From Propionibacteriaceae bacterium (lineage in GTDB: Bacteria; Actinomycetota; Actinomycetes; Propionibacteriales; Propionibacteriaceae), in the NCBI GenBank assembly GCA_031282235.1, contig JAITED010000072.1, forward strand, positions 1 to 14,337: 14,337 nucleotides of DNA, written 5' to 3'. This document shows, one piece after another, positions 14,082 through 14,337 of the stretch. The position numbers were made by a program, and so were the translations under genes. The stretch's first letter is position 1. Each line of letters begins with the position of its first letter. A model generated the notes under the pieces. The model did no database searches and was not told where the DNA came from. It worked only from the letters and a program-made list of their open reading frames with translations.

Positions 14082-14234
14082 CGTACCTCCTTTATAAGCA
14101 CCCCGCCCGGTCTGAGTCTTAAGTCTAGTTGAGAGCTTAAGCGGCCAACTGGCCGATTCATGGCAACCCCCGCCGCGCTAACACCAAGTTGCGAGCCCGA
14201 TGGTGGCACCCCGGTTTACGCTACGTATGCTTTT
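14082..14234 (-). promoter_or_regulatory. manA upstream region with palindromes
   Basis: This is a 153-bp gap between manA and the upstream gene on the same strand. It holds a 14-bp near-perfect palindrome, CGGCCAACTGGCCG (14142-14155), next to two CTTAAG sites (one within GCTTAAGC). On the minus strand TAGACT follows and could be a -10 element. These may be operator or promoter elements for manA. No convincing terminator for the upstream gene is seen on the minus strand. Confidence 0.3.
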
Positions 14235-14337
14235 TTACGTATTCTTCAAAACCACGTCCAGCACGGTGTCAGCTACGGCCTGACAAGCGTCGCAAACGCC
14301 CTCCAGATAGTCATACACCTTAGTCCAGCCGATAACG
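14235..14337 (-). CDS. C-terminal end of a DUF47/PhoU-like phosphate-transport accessory protein (partial)
   Basis: The minus strand is open from the window edge to a TAA at 14237-14235, giving 33 residues: VIGWTKVYDYLEGVCDACQ followed by AVADTVLDVVLKNT. The pattern, an amphipathic helix with (Y/L)-L-E-x-x-x-D-x-C-x-x-V-A-(D/N) then a short hydrophobic end (VVLKN), is that of the C-terminus of DUF47 proteins. These are PhoU-like helical proteins usually encoded beside a low-affinity Pit phosphate transporter. The call is by resemblance, since only the tail is visible. A Pit-type gene would be expected beyond the window edge. Confidence 0.6.
   Translation of the reverse strand, partial: VIGWTKVYDYLEGVCDACQAVADTVLDVVLKNT

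Overview
The window looks like a stretch of actinobacterial chromosome. The support is an impression of moderately high GC (high fifties, not computed), tRNA-Gly(CCC), a Cat/AarC-type CoA-transferase, GTG starts, and a cell-wall-style surface protein with a Gly/Glu-rich and Asp-rich stalk. An Actinomycetaceae-like organism is my best guess from gene content and style, but no 16S or other marker is present to confirm it. Most of the region is ordinary chromosome with tight gene packing.

Layout. 1-558 holds the C-terminal part of an exported or anchored protein of unknown function (+). It runs convergently, across a 14-bp hairpin (647-677), into a two-gene minus-strand unit: tadA (tRNA adenosine-34 deaminase), with a small DUF6968-like protein starting one base after its stop. 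Divergent from tadA is a 503-aa succinyl-CoA:acetate CoA-transferase / acetyl-CoA hydrolase (1637-3148), whose 3' tail carries two small hairpins and then a strong terminator shared with a convergent HAD phosphatase (3320-3976). Upstream of that phosphatase is a sortase-style surface protein (4069-5601, minus) with its own terminator. Divergent from it is a small four-helix membrane protein (5769-6380).

The centre is a maltodextrin uptake and breakdown operon: malE (lipoprotein binding protein), a 15-bp hairpin, malF (with an E. coli-like large external loop), malG (4-bp overlap with malF), and a cytoplasmic GH13 maltodextrin-hydrolysing enzyme 6 bp further on. The likely flow is capture by MalE, transport by MalFG, and intracellular hydrolysis by the GH13 enzyme. 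No ATPase subunit and no LacI-type regulator is encoded here, so both must lie elsewhere. No terminator is visible after the GH13 gene, and tRNA-Gly(CCC) follows 62 bp later with its own strong terminator.

The most unusual part is 12712-12892, between the tRNA-Gly terminator and the convergent manA gene. It holds two tandem copies of an approximately 90-bp structured element. Each copy begins with the exact reverse complement of the tRNA T-arm and ends with a copy of the tRNA 3' end. Each contains an internal 8-bp hairpin that differs between the copies by two compensatory base-pair changes. I read this as a small tRNA-derived, structure-conserved repeat family. The window ends with manA (mannose-6-phosphate isomerase, minus) and the last 33 codons of a DUF47/PhoU-like phosphate-transport accessory protein (minus).
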